64,000 bases of DNA, taken from contig JASISA010000042.1 of NCBI GenBank assembly GCA_031771865.1, forward strand, positions 1,357,501-1,421,500. Reading direction: 5' to 3'. This DNA is from Nothophaeocryptopus gaeumannii. Its lineage: Eukaryota > Ascomycota > Dothideomycetes > Mycosphaerellales > Mycosphaerellaceae. The stretch's first letter is position 1. Each line of letters starts with the position of its first letter. This document shows positions 52,494-64,000 of the stretch, one piece after another. The notes under the pieces are model-generated. The model had not been told where the DNA came from, ran no database searches, and was given only the letters and a program-made list of their open reading frames with translations. Made by a program: the position numbers and the translations under genes.

Positions 52494-54780
52494 GCAGAAA
52501 GGAAATAACCGCCGACATGTCCAAGGTTACCTCCTTATCGACACTGGATGTGAGAGTTACGGTGTAGCCGACATCCGTTGGGTTAAAGAACAAGGACTCC
52601 TGATATTCCGACTCCGAGACCCGATTTCTTTAGTCCCTTCGACGACTACGAAGGAGAGCGCTCGCAGACAATCCGCTACGCTACGCGGGTAAACCTACGG
52701 ATAGGCGACCATGTCGAGGAAAACGTTGTCTTACCTATCGGAGAAGTAGGGGCCTACCCTATCCTTCTAGGGATGCCGTGGCTAGAACGCCATAATCCTC
52801 TTGGAATTTCGAAAGAGGACTACTATCCTTTACAAGCCAGTTCTGCCATTCTACGTAATATCCCGCAAGCCCCATGCCAAGTCCGCCTCTTTATGGAAAA
52901 GGTCCCCGAGACTACCCAAAGGTCGATATTTCAACTATCTCTTTTAATGCTCTCCGAGAATACGCCGCCCCGCGATACCGAGATAAGGGATACAAGATTC
53001 ATGTTACTACTATCGAGGACCTCCAGACAATCCTCGACGCTGAAGAGGTCGCCGAAATCGACTCTCATTACCCTCCTGTTTCTCAAAGTACTGAGAAGTG
53101 TTCTCGCCGAAGCTAGCTAATCAGTTACCGCCGCACCGTCCGTACGATCATAACATTAAGCTCTTACCGGGGAAAGAGCTACCATTTGGCCCGTTATATG
53201 CTATGTCCCGGGACGAGCTCCAGGCTCTCCGCGAGTGGCTTCACGAGAACCTACGGAAGGGGTTCATCCGGCCTAGCTCCTCGCCAGTCGCCTCCCTGTC
53301 TTGTTTGTAAAGAAACCGGGAGGAGGCCTTCGACTTTGTATAGATTTCCGGAAGATAAATGAGATAACTGTTAAGGACAGGTACCCGCTACCCTTAGTTA
53401 CCGAGACCTTGAACAATCTTAACGGAATGAAGTATTTTTCGAAGATCGACATTATCTCTGCATTCAATAACGTCCGGATGAAGCCTGGACAGGAGTTCCT
53501 TACTGCCTTCCGTACCCGTTTTGGCCTTTTCGAATCCTTGTTATGCCGTTTGGACTTACTGGCGCTCCGGCTACCTTTCAGAGGTTTATTAATGACACGC
53601 TACGCGAGTTTCTCGATCAGTTCTGTACCGCCTACCTGGACGATATCCTGATTTATAGCAAGACCCGTGAAGAACACGAAGAACATGTAGCGAAGGTCCT
53701 CGAACGCCTTCAGAAGGCCGGACTCTACGCTAAAATGTCTAAGTGCGAGTTCTTTAAGTCTGAGACTAAATTCCTTGGCCTACTCGTAGGCGAGTCCGGT
53801 ATACGAATGGATCCCGAAAAGATAGCTACGATCGAGAAGTGGCCTACACCGCAGAACGTTACAGACGTCCAGGCCTTCCTAGGGTTCGCAAACTTTTACC
53901 GTCGATTTATCCGAAGATTCTCGATCGTCGCCTTACCGCTTACGGCTCTAACGAAGAAAGATATTGAGTTTAACTGGACACGAGCTTGTCAAGACGCCTT
54001 TGATCAGTTAAAGGCAGCCTTCAGGGAGGGCCCTATCCTAAGGCCCTTCGACTGGACTAAAGAAGTGATAGTTGAAACCGATGCTTCCGACTATGTCTCC
54101 GCTGGTGTATTATCCCAATACGACGACGCTGGTATCCTCCGACCTGTAGCCTTCTATTCAGCAAAGCATTCGCCAGCAGAGTGTAACTACGAGATTTACG
54201 ACAAGGAATTGTTAGCGATTATCCGCGCGTTCGAAGAGTGGCGTCCCGAATTAGAGGGTTGTGAACACCCAATTCGAGTACTGTCTGATCACCGTAACCT
54301 GGAATATTTTACGACGACGAAGCAGCTAAATCGCCGCCAGGCCCGATGGGCTGAGTTCCTTTCCCGCTTCCGCTTTACGATCGTTTACCGTCCGGGAAAA
54401 CTAGGCCGAAAGCCGGACTCTCTGACCAGGAGGTCAGCTGACCTGCCTAAGGAGGGGGATGAACGCTCACAGCATCAGAGTCAGATAGTATTAAAGCGTA
54501 CGAACTTCGAAGAACCTGAAAGGTACATTGCTAGGGCCCCCCCTGGAAGAGATATAGGAGTCCAAACCGGCGAGGAAATAGCGAAACCACGGAAGAAGGT
54601 CTCGTTCTCAGAGATTGTCCAAGTCTGCCTACTTCCTCTTGAAGAGCCTCGCCTATACGCCTTACCAGTACGAACAAGGAGTCAGAGACAAGGAAGCGAG
54701 AGAATTGAGTCCGAAGAAGTATCCCCGACGAATACGATGCCTACAGAGATTAGAGACTTAGTCGACCGACTCGTCTCCTC
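52494..54780 (+). pseudogene. pol of the second Gypsy element: protease, RT, RNase H
   Basis: The protease active site LLIDTGCE lies near 52532. RT appears in three frames: KLLPGKELPFGPLYAMSRDE (53161 on), LFVKKPGGGLRLCIDFRKIN (about 53301) and MPFGLTGAPATFQRFIN then YLDDILIYS (53543 on). RNase H follows with VETDASDYVSAG, IYDKELLAIIRAFEEW and LSDHRNLEYF. The breaks near 53290 and 53540 are each explained by one missing base in a short run (CCC and G). No integrase follows before the junction at about 54780. Confidence 0.85.
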
Positions 54781-55999
54781 CTATATCCCTATATTAATAG
54801 TTATCTCTATACTAATATAATTAGAGTTAATATCTTCCTTGCCTAGCTAACATGCTATTATCCTCTTTAATATCTCCTCTATTATAAGAGTAAGGTCTAT
54901 CGTCGTCCTAGTTTAGGACTATAGTATCTTTCTCTAGGTAGCAAGGCCTAGGGGTATCGCTAGGTATAGCGTATCTCGATACGCCTCTCGTAGCCCTCTT
55001 ACTCTAAGATCCTCCTATAGTACTAACGGTCCTCCCTACTAATAGTAGTAAAGATTGAAGTCTCTAACTAGAACGTGTTCTCCCGGTTCCTTAATACCTT
55101 CTAAAAGCTCCTCTACTATAAGCCTCGTATCCTAGTTATAGATGTTATAGAGGTATATAGTTCCTATTATCGTTTATAGTAAGATTAGGATCTTCTAATT
55201 ACTTATAATCCGGTACGACTATTCGATTAGGCTGTACTTCTTATAGACGTAGAATACGACTCTCCTATCTTTATCTTCCCCTATAATAGTATAGTACTTC
55301 GGATATATAACTATTCTTCTATTACTTAGGTTAGTATATAGCTCCTAGATAGCGAGAATGTCTTTCTAGCTATTATCGAGTAGCTACCGGTAGGTAGCCT
55401 ATAATTTCCGTACGTTTACCTATAGTATATTTAGTATCGGTTATATGTTTATTAGGTACTAGCTAGTAGTTAATCCCGCTATATTACTCGTCGGATTAAC
55501 CCTTATCCTTACTCTAGTATAATAGTCTTAGCCCTATTTACTACCCTAACTAGCCTCCTAAACCTCTATAGTATTCGCTTCTCTACTACTATTCCTATTA
55601 GCCTCCTATCTAGGATATATTCGTAGCTTATCCGGGTAGCTATTTAGTCCTCTCCCTCCCTATTCGCTCCTTACTATAGAGGAGGGGAAGGTAGAGGAGA
55701 AGTAGAGCTAGGAGTACTATAGGTTAGCTTAGCTATATAGCTCGCCTCTATCTTCTTTATACTCTAAATCTTATCCTTAATTACTTGTCTCTTTAAGTAC
55801 ATATAGTACTAAGCTAGGTAGTTCTAACTACAATTTCCGCATTTACTATACTTTAATTAGTCTACCTCTATAAGCTTCTCGTACGCATATTCTCTTATAT
55901 TATAGCTTCCTCTATACCTTGCATATACCGTACTATTTATATACCTTATACTAATATAGCTATATCTTTAGTAGTTAAAGTACTATATTATTGTCTATT
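54769..55999 (-). pseudogene. RIPped fragment of the Tad-like LINE
   Basis: Matches copy 1 from about 29130 to 30354 (endonuclease region and ORF1 knuckles). In one 110-base comparison (55404-55513 against 29761-29870) I count 17 differences, all C to T or G to A, 16 of them at CpA/TpG. It lies between the broken Gypsy element and the 3' tail of LINE copy 2. It keeps one T (near 55104) that both younger copies lack. Confidence 0.9.
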
Positions 56000-56229
56000 A
56001 GTAATAATAATAATAATAATAATAATAAATGTATTCGAGCTAGCTACAGGCCGTGCCCCTTCTAGCATATCTACATGTTGTAAAAGAAAACCCTGTAGAA
56101 AGTGCCTACAGCGTAAAACTTCCTCCCTTCTCTATTATGCCTTATACCCTACTGCATCTTAGGTACTATAGAACCAATATGTTTGCCCGTAGGCAGCTGG
56201 CTGACACGCTAGAGTCAACATCATCCTCC

Positions 56230-59200
56230 TTACTTGGGTTCGAGATCTCCGGCCTGCTCTAGGAGATGTTTGAGGTCCACTGAATTGTCCTATGGGGAGA
56301 TGCCTTATTGCCCACGCTGCGGTTTGTCTAGGAAACTCAGTAAGCCATCTTCTCGCGTCCTGGCATCTAGTAGCTAAGATGAGTTCCCTTCTACTCTCTC
56401 GCATGTTTGTACAGTAGGCAAGGTAGTGTCGAGCTGTCCCTCTATCTCCACATTCGCAGTAGGGGCTAGTGTCGGGCACCCCAACCTTGTGGAGGAAGTG
56501 AGGAAGGCCAATTGTCTCTGACCGTATCTGGAACACTATCGCGGCCTGGGCTTTGCTAAGCCCTCGATAAAGCTCCCGGGTATTGGTGTTCCATGGAGTC
56601 CTGAACGCGAGTGGGAGGATTCCTTCGCGCCTAGCATTGTCCACTTCTGTGACTCGTCCCGCTCATACTGGCCCTGGAGGATAGTCCATGTTGCTTTCGG
56701 AGTCTTCTTTGGATCTGCTCTGTCTATGTGAGAGAGCTGGGACGTAGGATAGTAGCCTGCTCGTCTGTCTGCTCTAGTGGCGAGCTGTATGGTTTTCTCA
56801 GGCGTCTGCTATATGCCCCAAGTTGTCCGCACTTTAGTAGGATCCGCCCCTTCAGCTCTTGCATGGCCTGGTGTATATCCGGCCTCTGCCTCTGCGCAGC
56901 CATTGCAGCTATAGCAGTTCTCTTCCCATACTCGGTAATGTCTTCGATCTGGAGTTCTTTGTGTAACAGTCGCGTTGGTGTAGCTCGGTAGGCCCAAGGA
57001 TTATCCGTAGGAATCTATTCTGCATTACCCGTAGCTTTTGTTGGAGCATTTTTGAGATTCCAGTCTCCTTTCCTGCCATCCATACCTCGCTCCCGTGCAT
57101 CACTGCTGGCCTGATCATTGAGATATATAGCTTACGGGCTGTCTCTACCGTGGCGCCCCACGTAGCAGCAGTAATCCGTCGTAGTGCAGCTTCTAGCCGT
57201 TTTGCTTTTGTAAGGGTATTCTCTATCTGTGCGTGCCACTTGAGTCTCTTATCAACGATTACTCCTAGGACCCTCATTGTGTCCTCTGGGCCACTCTGGA
57301 GCGACGGGATGTTGGGTGTTCTCTGGGATTCGGATGTGCTCCTTGTGCCCTTGTAAAGTGCATGACTTTGTATTTCTCAGGGGCGAACTTAGCTCCATGT
57401 CTTGAGGCCCATTGTAGACAGCTGTTGTGGTCCTTTTCTAGTGCCTCGCATGTACCTCTTGTCGAATTTGACACTGCAATGAGGTATGTATCATCTGCAA
57501 ACCCAACTGCTTCGGTGTATTCCATTCCTTCTAGGAGGGAGGCTGTAAAGAAGAGGAACAGGATAGGTGAGATGGTGCTTCCTTGTGGGATTCCGCATGC
57601 CACTCGTGCTGCCGGTGACTCGTATCCGGGGATAGCGATTGTTGTCTCTCTGTCCTTCAGGAATGACGCTACAAAAGCTGTAATCCAGTATGGAATCCTC
57701 CTGCACCGTAGGTTGTGGATTAACCGTTCGTGATTGACTTTGTCAAACGCTCCTGTCATGTCAAGTGATAACACCGAGGCCACCTTGCCTTTCTTCCACG
57801 CAGTCTGAACGCTTTGAAGGATGTACCGTAGTGCGTCTCCGGTCGATCTACCGCTTGCGCCATTTGGTTTTGAGGAAGCAACTTATGTTCCCGTACAGCC
57901 TGTCCTATTTTCCGTGCAACTATTGCTTCTAGTATCTTGCCAATGCACGATAGAAGGGCAATAGGCCTCCATCCCTTTGGAGTAGATGAGTCTTTACCCG
58001 CCTTCTGTAGCATAATCGTCCTAGCTTTCCGAAACTGGGCTGGGTGGTAGCCAATTGAAACACACTGTTGGAAGATGCGTTGGAGGATAGGGAGTAGCTG
58101 AGCTAGGCACTTCTTAATGCATCTGTTTGGTATCTCGTCGAGGCCGGGAGCCTTGTCGTTCGGCAGTCTTTGGACTACTTTTCGTACCTCCTCTTCTGTA
58201 ATTTCGCATGCTATATTGACAGGTTCTGGGTATGTGGTGCTCTCGATGTCTGATGTGTCTGCGGGCTCTGGCATTGGGAAAAGGGCTGTCCGTAGGATCT
58301 CTGTTTTCGCACTGTCCGTCGAACTGATCGTTATTGTGTGTTAGTGTAGGCATCTGGGGAGGTCGAATAGGGCTATCGCTGTTCTTTGCCCACTTAGCCA
58401 GCTTCCACATTCCCTGTGGCTCGCTAGCGGTTTTGTGAACCGCGGTCCTCCACTGTTTCCTTTTCTCTGTCTGGATAGTTCTCTTTTTCTCCTGGTTTCG
58501 TGCCCTCCACTCCTTCCAGTGCTCCTCGCTCCCTGTCCATTGTGCATGCCGTCTTGCCTGCCGAGCCTCCTGAATCGCATGTAGTACCACCGGCACACTC
58601 CTTGGATCTGGCGGCCGATATGTTTTACGCCGGACAACAAGGTCCCTTGTCTTTGTAGAGCATTGCTGAGATCACTCACGGTGCTATCTATATCCTCCTT
58701 TGTTGTCATCCCTTCGGCTGTAGGTAGGAGCTTTTGGAGCGTCTCTCTGAACTCCTCCCAGTTAGTGTCCTTCCACATCCATCTTGTTCTCGTCTCCTCC
58801 TGTATCCCTATGTTAGTAGTTGTCTCTATGCTGATATGATCAGAGTCAATGTCTTCCTTGCCTGGCTGACATGCTGTTATCCTCTTTGATATCTCCTCTG
58901 TTGCAAGAGTAAGGTCTATCGTCGTCCCAGTTTGGGACTGTGGTGTCTTTCTCCAGGTAGCAAGGCCTAGGGGTGTCGCTAGGTATAGCGTGTCTCGACA
59001 CGCCTCTCGTAGCTCTCTTGCTCTAAGATCCTCCTGTGGTACTAACGGTCCTCCCCACCAACGGTGGTGAAGATTGAAGTCTCCAACTAGAACGTGTTCT
59101 CCCGGTTCCTCAATACCTTCTAAAGCTCCTCCACTGTAAGCCTCGCATCCCAGTTATAGATGTTATGGAGGTGTACAGTTCCTATTGTCGTTTGTAGTGA

Positions 59201-59470
59201 GATTAGGATCTTCTAATTACTCATAATCCGGTGCGACCATTCGGATAGGCTGTACTTCTTATGGACGTAGAATACGACTCTCCTGTCTTTGTCTTCCCCT
59301 GCAACAGTATAGTACTTCAGATGTGCGACTGTTCTTCCATTGCTTGGGTTAGTGTATGGCTCCTGGATAGCGAGAATGTCTTTCTGGCTGTCATCGAGTA
59401 GCTGCCGGTGGGTAGCCTGTGATTTCCGTACGTTTGCCTGCAGTATACTTAGTGTCGGTTGTGTGTTCAT
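56230..59470 (-). pseudogene. LINE copy 2 ORF2: endonuclease and reverse transcriptase
   Basis: Same order as copy 1: ILQANVRKS start, TAG within the endonuclease at the matching place (near 59213), VLVGDFNLHH, RT block with LSLDMTGAFDKVNHERL and GFADDTYLI, and a C-terminal zinc region CECGDRGTARHYLAYC. Copy-specific breaks occur near 57848, 57345 and 56990. It keeps the reading FAPEKYKVMHFTR near 57380 that copy 1 loses. Confidence 0.87.
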
Positions 59471-59545
59471 TGGGTACTAGCTGGTGGTTGATCCCGCTGT
59501 ATTGCTCGTCGGATTGACCCTTGTCCTTGCTCCGGTACAATGGTC

Positions 59546-61167
59546 TTAGCCCTGTTCACCGCCCCAACTGGCCTCCCAAACCTCTGTAGTGTTCGCTTCT
59601 CTACTGCTGTTCCTATTGGCCTCCTGCCTAGGACATATTCGCGGCTTGTCCGGGTAGCTGTTTGTCCTCTCCCCCCCATTCGCTCCTTGCTGTAGAGGAG
59701 GGGAAGGCAGAGGAGAAGTAGAGCTAGGAGTACTGTAGGTTAGCTTAGCCATGTAGCTCGCCCTATCTTCTTCATGCTCTGAATCTTGTCCTTGATTGCT
59801 TGTCTCTTTGAGCACATATAGTGCCAAGCTGGGTGGTTCTGACTGCAATTTCCGCATTTACTGTGCTTTAATCGGTCTGCCTCTGCAAGCTTCTCGTGCG
59901 CACATTCTCTTATGTTATGGCTTCCTCCACACCTTGCACACACCGTACCGTTTGTGCACCTTGTGCCGATATGGCCATATCTTTGGCAGTTGAAGCACTG
60001 TGTTATTGTCCATTGGTGGTCCCATTCTTCAGTGTCGTGGAGCACTCCGGAGATGATAATGCCCTTCTCTACCGCAGCTCTGGCAGCTTCCACCGTCTTC
60101 AGTTCGACTACTAGAGTGCTCTGTTTCTTTGTTCCCGTTGCTATAGCTTTCTGGCCCTTCCACCAGGCATTCTGTACTTGGATTCCGGGTATTAGCCGCT
60201 TGTTGTCTTCCTCAATTGACTGGATCCGCTGTGTAGTAGGGTCGTTTCCTGCAACTGTAACAAAGTGGACTTGGACTGGGAAGGTTTTCTGTGCTATTCT
60301 TGCCTCCTTCAAGACCTTGCCTAGGCCTTGGGTGTCTGCCGCCATTCGGTTCCTTGCTGCAGGGTCCGTAGTCGTGAGAACTAGTCCATCGGGGACCTTC
60401 TTGACTGCGACTACATGTGCCCAGTTCCTCCTTCTGCAGTAAAACGCGAAACAATCCGGGTAGCTTCAGCATCCCTAAGCTCAGCCCTAGTCGCTTCGTT
60501 GTCTACGTGAATCTTGAGGGAGCACGCAGCTCTTTGTGCTTTGATGCTAGACAGTTGGGCTGGCTGTTGGGCTGCGACTGTTAGCCCAGGTTGTCTTTGG
60601 TCCTGGACTCTGCTCTATCTTCTTCTGAATCTGTGTAATACTCCGTTGGATAGATTCCAGAGTGGCTTCCTGGTTGGTGCGCTTCGTGGTCCGCGCTGCA
60701 GTTGAGTGAATCATATCCAGAATCATCTGGATTGCCCTCTCTGGTTGGAGGGAGGAGTGTTGACTCTGATGCATCAGTTCAGCTGCCTCATTCTGAATCT
60801 CTTTCAGGGCCTCCCAAGGTGAGAGGGGACCCTGCTGGTTCTTGTTTACTGCTGCGTTCTTCTCTCTATACCCCTTCTCTTGGGAGGTTGGGTAGGAAGC
60901 TAGATTGATACTCCTGTATCTCTGCCTGTAGTAGTTTCTTCAGTAACCTCTTGAAATGGCTCTAGTCCGTTGTTTGTGCCTGAGGCAGCACAGCCTTGTG
61001 CACTGGCCATGCTTGGCAGAGAATTCTCTTCTTCTGATGCTGAGAATCAGTATTTTCGAGCGCTGACTGCGCACCCGCCAACAGCGGCGTGTAGCCGTGC
61101 TTTGGATGCGTGTATTGCCTTGATAGGTTCCGTATGTTCTGAGGTTCTGGTAATGCCGCCTCCCCAA
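59546..61167 (-). pseudogene. LINE copy 2 ORF1 (gag-like)
   Basis: The longest intact stretch (60345-59740) includes MAADTQGLGKVLKEARIAQK and the three zinc knuckles CFNCQRYGHIGTRC, CARCGGSHNIREC and CGNCSQNHPAWHYMC. Breaks lie near 60430, 60570 and 59763. The region above 60795 is absent from copy 1. Confidence 0.8.
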
Positions 61168-61325
61168 ATTCGTTCGAGGTAAGATTTTTTTTTAATGTCT
61201 AGACTTCTCACCCTAGCGATGATTGACGTTTAGTCTGGAGACTCCTACCTCGCTGATTTCCTGAGTCATCTACAGGTTTGACATTTGTATCTTCATCTTA
61301 TTGCTCTTTCACAACATCAACAGCC

Positions 61326-63051
61326 TTACTTTCTCCCCTTCTCTCCGTCTGTCGGCTTGTTTCTCTTGTCCACGATCAACGGGCATAAGAAAAAACAAAC
61401 GCCTACCATGACTGCACTCACATAAAACACCCAGCCGATGGCCCCGTCATAAGCCTCCTGTACCGCCATCTCTTTCTCTTCACTCAAGCCCATCAGCGGT
61501 GCAAGACTAAACGCCGAGCCCTCAAGGTGCAAATAATCAAGGTCCGGAGGCAAGTCCCTCTCCAACACCGCCTCAAAGACCGCAGAAGAGATAGCCGTAC
61601 CCAGGGCACCACCAAAGAATCGCAGGACGTTTCGAGTGCCTACGGCGACGCTTCTTGTTTCTTTGTCTGCTTGTACAGATATCGCCATGACGGAGTTCTG
61701 GAACGAAGAGCCAGTTCCGAGGCCAACCAGACAGCCGAGTACAGCGACGAGGCCAGGGACCTGGATTTCGGAATCGACGGCTAACAGGACCATGGCGATC
61801 GTCCAAACAGCGAAGCCGAAGAGCAAGATCACAGAGTAGCTGCGCATGTTCTTACGTTGGAGGCGGAGGATCACGAGCGCGGAGACGGTGGACCATGCGC
61901 CTGTATCCCAGTCAATAATGCATATTCATGACAGAAAGATTTCACAAGAGAGGCACCGACCATGAGTAACGTAATATGGGATTTGCATCGTGGACGCCAC
62001 GATCAGAGACATTTCTCGGACCACTTGGAGGTTGAGGGGCAGGTAGTAGGAGAAAGAATAGTAGACCGCTCCAAGCAAGACATTCTGGACCATAATCGTC
62101 GCAATGGTGCGGTTTCGGAACAATCGGAAGGGAATGATAGGTCGCACATGGCCTCGATCTGGAAGAAATCCAAGGACCAGGAAGCAAACCGCGCAGACTC
62201 CAGCAATGACCCCAAGAGCTATCAAGACAGGCTTGCTGAGAAAATTGTATTTGCTGAGAATGAGTAGGCCAGGAACAGCAAAGCCGATTCCGCTCAGAAT
62301 TCCATACCAGTCGATGGTGCGGAGGACCCCACGGATCTGTTCTCTTCTTGGGGTGTGCAATTGGCTGGTACGAGAAGGAAGACAGCGATCATGGAGCAAA
62401 CAGACAAGCCGACTTCCATGTAGTAGAGGTAGTGCCATTTGGGCTCACTGGCGAAAGCACCGCCGACGAGCATTCCAGTGATGCAACCTAGCGCGACGGA
62501 AACTCCTAACGAGCGTATTAGCGACGGAGTTGGTGGGCATTGGCAATGAGCTGACCTTGAACGCCCTGAAACTTCAGTCGTTTCTCTTCGGGAAGAAAGT
62601 CGTTTTGAGCGATATTGACCAGGTTTGAGATGCTGCCAGTAGCGATGCCAGAGAAGGTTCTCAACACGCAGAACAAGTCAGTCCTGTCTTGGTACGAGCT
62701 GAGCCCGCAAGCGAGGGCGCTGATCGTCAGCAGACCAAGCGACACGAGCAGCATGAGACGTCGACTCCATGTGTCACTCAGGTAACCCAGAATGGCGAGG
62801 CCGACTGTTGCTCCGATGAGTTGAGTCGTAGCCGCCCAAGCGATGGATCCGCCCTTCGTAAAGGAGTCAGAAACAACAGGCAGAATGGCTGTCACGCCCA
62901 ATAGGTCGACGAATGCAACACCGTTGGCTGCGTTGAGTGAGACGACTACACCAATCAATTTCCACCCTTCCAGGAAGTTTGAATTGGTTCTTTGCAGTTT
63001 CTCAACATGAGATCCCGGATATGGAGATGGGGTCCGTCCCTTGGAGGACAT
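61326..63051 (-). CDS. MFS drug-type (DHA2-like) transporter with two compensating frameshifts
   Basis: Minus-strand exons 63051..62556, 62506..61961, 61900..61326. Spliced sequence includes MSSKGRTPSPYPGSHVEKLQ, LGYLSDTWSRRLMLL (motif A-like), LRTFSGIATGSISNLVNIAQ, LGAVYYSFSYYLPLNLQVV and GTRNVLRFFGGALGTAIS. It is a hydrophobic transporter of about 538 codons. Exon 2 is read in one frame at both ends, but between about 62460 and 62362 the conserved sequence (FASEPKWHYLYYMEVGLSVC) lies in another frame. An extra G in a GGG run and a missing C in a CCCC run would explain this. It is either a young pseudogene or an assembly error. Substrate unknown; family members export toxins and drugs or metabolites. 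Confidence 0.75.
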
Positions 63052-63592
63052 TGTGGGAAAAGTCGAGTTGTAAGATTTTGTAGCGAACGATGGATGATGC
63101 GCCTTCGATTGCAACCACAGAATCGGTGCAGCTGTGAAGTCACCGCTGGGACGCGAGTCAAGCTGTTCTTATAGAGGATTGTGTTGTCCTGCGCCTAGAG
63201 TCAAGCCTTCCACAACCTGTTAGATAATAACACTTCCTGAGTGCCAAGAGTGTTTCCAGCTTGCATGTGTCTCTGAGTGCTGCCACGGGACAGTAGACAG
63301 ACGACTTTCGCATAGTCCTTCGAGACATTCTTCCTTACAAAGGCTCCACAGAGAGATGTAATTTCGAGACTGTCAGGAACTCGCCAAACTCATATGCTGG
63401 TGCCACTCTCGTGTACTTCGATGAGCAATTGCACCCTTGTCGTGGTGCAACTGTGGGGTCTGTGCGTAAGGGCGATTGCCTGACAACCGAGATTCTTTCA
63501 TTTAAATACCTGCGGCTAGTGGCCCGTTCACAGTACTTTGAGACACACTCTATAATTGCTCTGAGACGCAGTTTATGAACACACATTCGAGT
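63052..63592. other. intergenic upstream of the MFS gene
   Basis: About 540 bp with no supported ORF. Composition is ordinary. Confidence 0.4.
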
Positions 63593-64000
63593 TAGTCATT
63601 GATACTGACTATGGCTCGGGCACGGCTGCAGCATCTGACCTTTCTTACGACGATCTACTCGAACGAGACCAAGAAGCCTACGAAGACGACTCTACTACCT
63701 TCGAGGCATCGTAAGATCAAGAACAAGACCAAGATATGAACCTAAATGGCATGCTTAACCCTGCGCCGCACCGACCGTAGCGCCAGGCGCTGCCTCCTCA
63801 ACCTCTAGCCGGCTGGGCTTTAGGTATAATGCCTCCGCTACTAGGCTCTCATCATAAAGACACTGTCGACGCTTACTACGTAGCGCTGAATAGCCTGAGT
63901 GCTTGACACTAGGCGTAGACACAAGCGTAGTTCATGGCCAGCGGTTTCACATGCGCGTTATGGAGGCGTTAACGAACAGACGTGCTGTCTCTTGTCAGGA
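63593..64000 (+). pseudogene. RIP-marked relic ORF of unknown origin, runs off the window
   Basis: One frame reads protein-like text (VIDTDYGSGTAAASDLSYDD, LERDQEAYEDDSTTFEAS) to the window edge. It is broken by TAA, TAG and TGA codons at places where CAA, CAG or TGG would fit (for example near 63710 and 63778). This is what light RIP does to a coding repeat. Probably the N-terminal part of a retrotransposon gag; no family motif was seen. Confidence 0.4.

Larger units (their letters stand above)
50636..54780 (+). mobile_element. Second Ty3/Gypsy element, truncated after RNase H
   Basis: Starts with a 306-bp LTR (50636-50941), followed by gag, protease, RT and RNase H on the plus strand. It then breaks near 54770-54785, where RIPped LINE sequence begins; integrase and the 3' LTR are missing from the window. 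It is only lightly RIP-marked (for example TAA for CAA after the GTFIAEF frame near 51657) but has several single-base frameshifts. Unrelated in LTR sequence to the chromovirus at 18504. Confidence 0.9.
56001..61180 (-). mobile_element. Tad-like LINE retrotransposon, copy 2 (longer 5' end)
   Basis: The 3' end is a (TTA)n tail on the minus strand (TAA repeats at about 56001-56028), inserted in an older RIPped copy of itself. Homology to copy 1 ends at 60795, but protein-like gag sequence continues upstream (SPWEALKEIQNEAAELMHQS) to about 61170. This copy therefore has more of the 5' end; its exact start is not defined. At about 56214 it shows the uninterrupted site corresponding to the solo LTR insertion in copy 1. 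Internal frameshifts are mostly at short homopolymers and often differ from those of copy 1. Confidence 0.9.

Noticed and set aside
54780..56000. Integrase and 3' LTR of the second Gypsy element
   Set aside because: Looked for but not found; the stretch is RIPped LINE sequence, so the element is called truncated.
1..64000. tRNA, rRNA or other structural RNA genes
   Set aside because: No cloverleaf with A and B boxes or rRNA-like stretch recognised by eye; a tRNAscan or Infernal run would be decisive.

Overview
The window looks like nuclear DNA of a filamentous ascomycete. The evidence is short GT-AG introns (46-70 bp), Zn2Cys6 and HET-domain proteins, a hybrid histidine kinase, fungal alpha-arrestin and sugar-porter families, and RIP-type (CpA to TpA) decay of transposons. 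Gene families and intron style suggest a Dothideomycete; that placement is inference. Host genes are closely packed, and two transposon-rich blocks (about 17.97-31.1 kb and 47.7-61.2 kb) separate three gene islands.

Island 1 (1-17.8 kb): an AtuA-family protein (5' end outside the window), two paralogous MFS sugar porters flanking a Zn2Cys6 transcription factor on the same strand, a CmcJ/AsaB-type oxidoreductase divergent from a cyclase-family hydrolase, and a hybrid histidine kinase. The mix reads as an uptake and catabolism neighbourhood; no substrate can be named from sequence. A 60-codon ORF with a signal-peptide-like start lies at the transposon border.

Block 1: a RIP-degraded Tc1/mariner-type transposase gene is split by a 6.8 kb Ty3/Gypsy chromovirus (near-identical LTRs, CTAGA target duplication). 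Next comes a Tad-like LINE copy that itself carries a solo LTR of the same Gypsy family (TCAAC duplication). Between pol and the 3' LTR the chromovirus carries an intact ORF on the opposite strand, encoding a six-cysteine cluster, a coiled coil and an acidic tail. This is the most interesting object in the window.

Island 2 (31.1-47.7 kb): a glutathione S-transferase, an alpha-arrestin, two tandem related proteins with a GNAT-like C-terminal module, a broken ORF, a HET-domain protein, a small secreted Kre9/Knh1-like protein, and a fusion of 3-hydroxyacyl-CoA dehydrogenase to a YWTD beta-propeller.

Block 2: about 2.9 kb of heavily RIPped DNA, a second Ty3/Gypsy element cut off after RNase H, a RIPped LINE fragment, and a nearly unmutated LINE copy inserted in it. 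Both Gypsy elements carry, 2 nt inside the 5' LTR, a stretch complementary to part of that LTR. This is what Tf1-type self-primed reverse transcription would need. Island 3 holds a DHA2-type MFS transporter with two compensating frameshifts, and a RIP-hit relic ORF running off the window.

Many single-base indels at short homopolymers break the transposon ORFs and the last transporter. Some may be assembly errors. Exon joins are read by eye from splice motifs and reading frame.
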